Notes under the pieces: generated by a model
Databases searched by the model: none
Told to the model about the DNA's origin: nothing
Seen by the model: only the letters and a program-made list of their open reading frames with translations
Part shown: piece by piece, positions 15,681 to 17,094 of the stretch
How positions within the stretch are numbered: position 1 is the first letter of the stretch
Layout of the letters: every line of letters starts with the position of its first letter
Program-made: the position numbers and the translations under genes
From: HyVt-443 sp964544655
GTDB taxonomy: Bacteria; Pseudomonadota; Gammaproteobacteria; Chromatiales; Chromatiaceae
Assembly: GCA_964544655.1 (NCBI GenBank)
Contig: CAZJCM010000048.1
Location: 1 to 17,094 of the forward strand
Reading direction: 5' to 3'
Length of the DNA stretch: 17,094 nt

Positions 15681-17094
15681 ATGGCCAAAGAGCGGAACAA
15701 TGATTTTGAAGCAACCCGTGAGAAAGCGACGGAGCAGCTGTTCCAGTCAGATGTAGAGCATGGGAAAAAGATTGATGGCCGGGTTGGTGAGCTTGCCGAC
15801 AATGCTTTATCCAGACACTATCGTGAAGAGTTGTTTTTGCAGCAAATTCATGAAGGTAGTCGTGAATTTGAAGGGAAAACCTTCTATAAATCGAACAGTG
15901 AAGTAGTTTCGACGGAAGTGGATCTGCCGACGGCGACTGTTACCTCCTCTGAGGAGGTAACAGCTCAACCTGTAGTTCTTCCTGATGGCCGGGAACCGGA
16001 AGGAACCAGAGGCTCGGCAGAAGAAGGTGTACAACCTCTTAACGATACATCGAATGGCGTGATTTATGGATCTCTTTCTCGTGATGACAGCTCCGTTTAT
16101 CTGGGACGCAGCGCGGCGCACCTAGCCGGAGAGGATTCTGCTTCGTCTCAGAGCATCAGAGTCACACCAGTCTCCCCCCCTTCATTTCACCCTGATATGG
16201 ATATCCCGGAAGCGGAGAAACCTTTACAACAGGATACACATGAGGGCGAAGACAACTTTAATTATTCTCCTGAGGATATCCTGCTGTCCTCGGATGAAAT
16301 CAGCGAAAATGTTGAAGGGGGTACGGTAGTCGCCTTGTTGTCGGCGGTGGATGAAACCGCTGATGACCAATTCACTTTTACGCTAGCGAATGATCCTTCC
16401 GGCCTGTTTTCGATCGTCGGAAACAAATTGATCGTCCGTGAAGGGGCGGTGATCGACTATGAATCGGCGGATCATCACGATCTTGTAATTGAAGTAATCG
16501 ATTCTGCAGGAAATACTTTCTTCAAATCTGTCAGTATCAGTATACAGGATGTCAATGATCGGCCAGAGATAAAAGGGGATGTAATACTATCGGCAGCAGA
16601 GGGTGAAGGATACATTGAGGGAGAAGTAGCCGCTACAGATCAGGATGCTGGTGACAACCTGCTGTTCAGCATTGCAGAAGGTGGACATGTACCTGCTGGA
16701 TTTACGCTGCATGATGATGGCAGTTGGTCCTTCGACCCAGCAGACAGTGCCTACGAGCACCTCAATGTGGGCGATTCGACAGTCCTCACCATCCCGGTCA
16801 CGGTAACCGACGACCAGGGTGGCACCGACACGGCGCAGATCCGCATCACCGTCACCGGCACCAACGACGCCCCGGTGGCCGGAGCGGATGTCGACACGAC
16901 CCTGGACGAAGGATCAGCTGCGATCAGCGGCCAGCTGACTTCTGTCGATCTGGATGATAACGCCACCGCGACCTTCACCATCTCCGAGGGCAGCAGCGCC
17001 CCGGCCGGCTTCGTGCTCAATGAAGACGGCAGTTACAGCTTCGACCCCGCCGACAGTGCCTATGAGCACCTCAATGTGGGTGATTCGACGGTCC
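15681..17094 (+). CDS. Large type I-secreted cadherin/VCBS-repeat adhesin, 3' truncated by window
   Basis: The frame is open from ATG 15681 to the end of the window (471 codons). The ATG follows GGGGTGGGG, a poorly spaced ribosome-binding site. The N-terminus (MAKERNNDFEATREKATEQL) is charged and lacks a signal peptide, as expected for a type I substrate with its export signal at the distant C-terminus. Residues 1 to about 200 are hydrophilic and acidic, with no domain I recognise. Residues about 203-295 form a cadherin-like domain (ISENVEGG at its start, DVNDRP at its end, a calcium-binding type motif). From about residue 300 come VCBS repeats with a 103-residue period, each containing FDPADSAYEHLNVGDST and the GTNDAPV linker. 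Total length is unknown but such proteins often exceed several thousand residues. It is divergent from the exporter operon, suggesting the two form one adhesin-secretion system for attachment or biofilm. Confidence 0.9.
   Translation, partial: MAKERNNDFEATREKATEQLFQSDVEHGKKIDGRVGELADNALSRHYREELFLQQIHEGSREFEGKTFYKSNSEVVSTEVDLPTATVTSSEEVTAQPVVLPDGREPEGTRGSAEEGVQPLNDTSNGVIYGSLSRDDSSVYLGRSAAHLAGEDSASSQSIRVTPVSPPSFHPDMDIPEAEKPLQQDTHEGEDNFNYSPEDILLSSDEISENVEGGTVVALLSAVDETADDQFTFTLANDPSGLFSIVGNKLIVREGAVIDYESADHHDLVIEVIDSAGNTFFKSVSISIQDVNDRPEIKGDVILSAAEGEGYIEGEVAATDQDAGDNLLFSIAEGGHVPAGFTLHDDGSWSFDPADSAYEHLNVGDSTVLTIPVTVTDDQGGTDTAQIRITVTGTNDAPVAGADVDTTLDEGSAAISGQLTSVDLDDNATATFTISEGSSAPAGFVLNEDGSYSFDPADSAYEHLNVGDSTV
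16614..17094 (+). repeat. VCBS tandem repeat, period 309 bp
   Basis: Unit 1 runs 16614-16922 and unit 2 starts at 16923 and is cut by the window end; corresponding codons lie exactly 309 bp apart. The second half is nearly identical at DNA level: 16743-16785 and 17052-17094 differ at only three of 43 bases, all synonymous (TAC/TAT, GGC/GGT, ACA/ACG). The first half has diverged much more (IEGEVAATDQ versus ISGQLTSVDL). More units are likely beyond the window. Confidence 0.92.

Noticed and set aside
15415..15714. A 100-codon N-terminal extension of ABC-A that would overlap the adhesin start
   Set aside because: The extension is AT-rich and not exporter-like, and a good ribosome-binding site precedes the ATG at 15414, where membrane helices soon begin.
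16113..16118. Ala145-Ala146 in the adhesin as a LapG-type cleavage site
   Set aside because: The context is SAAH rather than the usual TAAG or PAAG form, and no retention module precedes it.
15807..16121. A 104-codon minus-strand frame inside the adhesin start
   Set aside because: It is antisense to a continuous frame that leads into clear cadherin and VCBS domains.
1..17094. CRISPR arrays, tRNA or rRNA genes, integrases, toxin-antitoxin pairs
   Set aside because: I looked for short regularly spaced repeats, cloverleaf-like sequence and recombinase motifs and saw none; the only tandem repeats are the coding VCBS units.

Overview
This looks like a chromosomal segment from a gammaproteobacterium. 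Base composition is fairly high in G+C through the housekeeping genes. The order greA - yhbY (opposite strand) - rlmE - ftsH - folP - glmM is the one known from Escherichia coli and relatives, and catalytic residues of GreA, RlmE, FtsH and GlmM fall at or within a few positions of their E. coli equivalents. A free-living or symbiotic sulfur-oxidiser (Chromatiales-like) is my guess from general resemblance only; the sequence does not prove genus or family.

Region 1 (1-10112) is conserved core. It holds the 3' end of carA and complete carB (carbamoyl-phosphate synthase), greA (transcript cleavage factor), yhbY on the minus strand (ribosome assembly), rlmE (23S rRNA 2'-O-methyltransferase), ftsH (membrane AAA+ protease), folP (dihydropteroate synthase) and glmM (phosphoglucosamine mutase). 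FtsH and GlmM probably use TTG starts. A 73-bp element with perfect 19-bp inverted arms, resembling a REP/RAYT-type palindrome, fills the gap between the convergent greA and yhbY.

Region 2 (10161-15414, minus strand) starts 48 bp after glmM, where E. coli-like genomes usually carry secG or tpiA. It is a tightly coupled three-gene type I secretion operon: ABC-A, ABC-B and a HlyD-type membrane fusion protein, each junction being a 4-bp ATGA overlap. The two ABC proteins are not duplicates. ABC-B has an N-terminal C39-peptidase-like domain without a visible catalytic Cys; ABC-A lacks the domain. Their ATPase motifs are damaged in complementary ways: ABC-A has Asp in place of the catalytic Glu, and ABC-B has a ruined signature motif. 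This predicts a heterodimer with one working and one degenerate ATP site. No TolC-like outer-membrane gene is in the window.

Region 3 (15415-17094) is an AT-rich divergent intergenic region followed by the 5' end of a large secreted adhesin, open to the window edge (471 codons seen). It has a hydrophilic N-terminal region with no signal peptide and no recognisable LapA-type retention module, then a cadherin-like domain, then VCBS repeats with an exact 309-bp period. G+C jumps sharply where the near-identical repeat sequence begins. The natural reading is that the divergent operon exports this adhesin to the cell surface for attachment or biofilm formation; the adhesin-exporter pairing is the most interesting part of the window.
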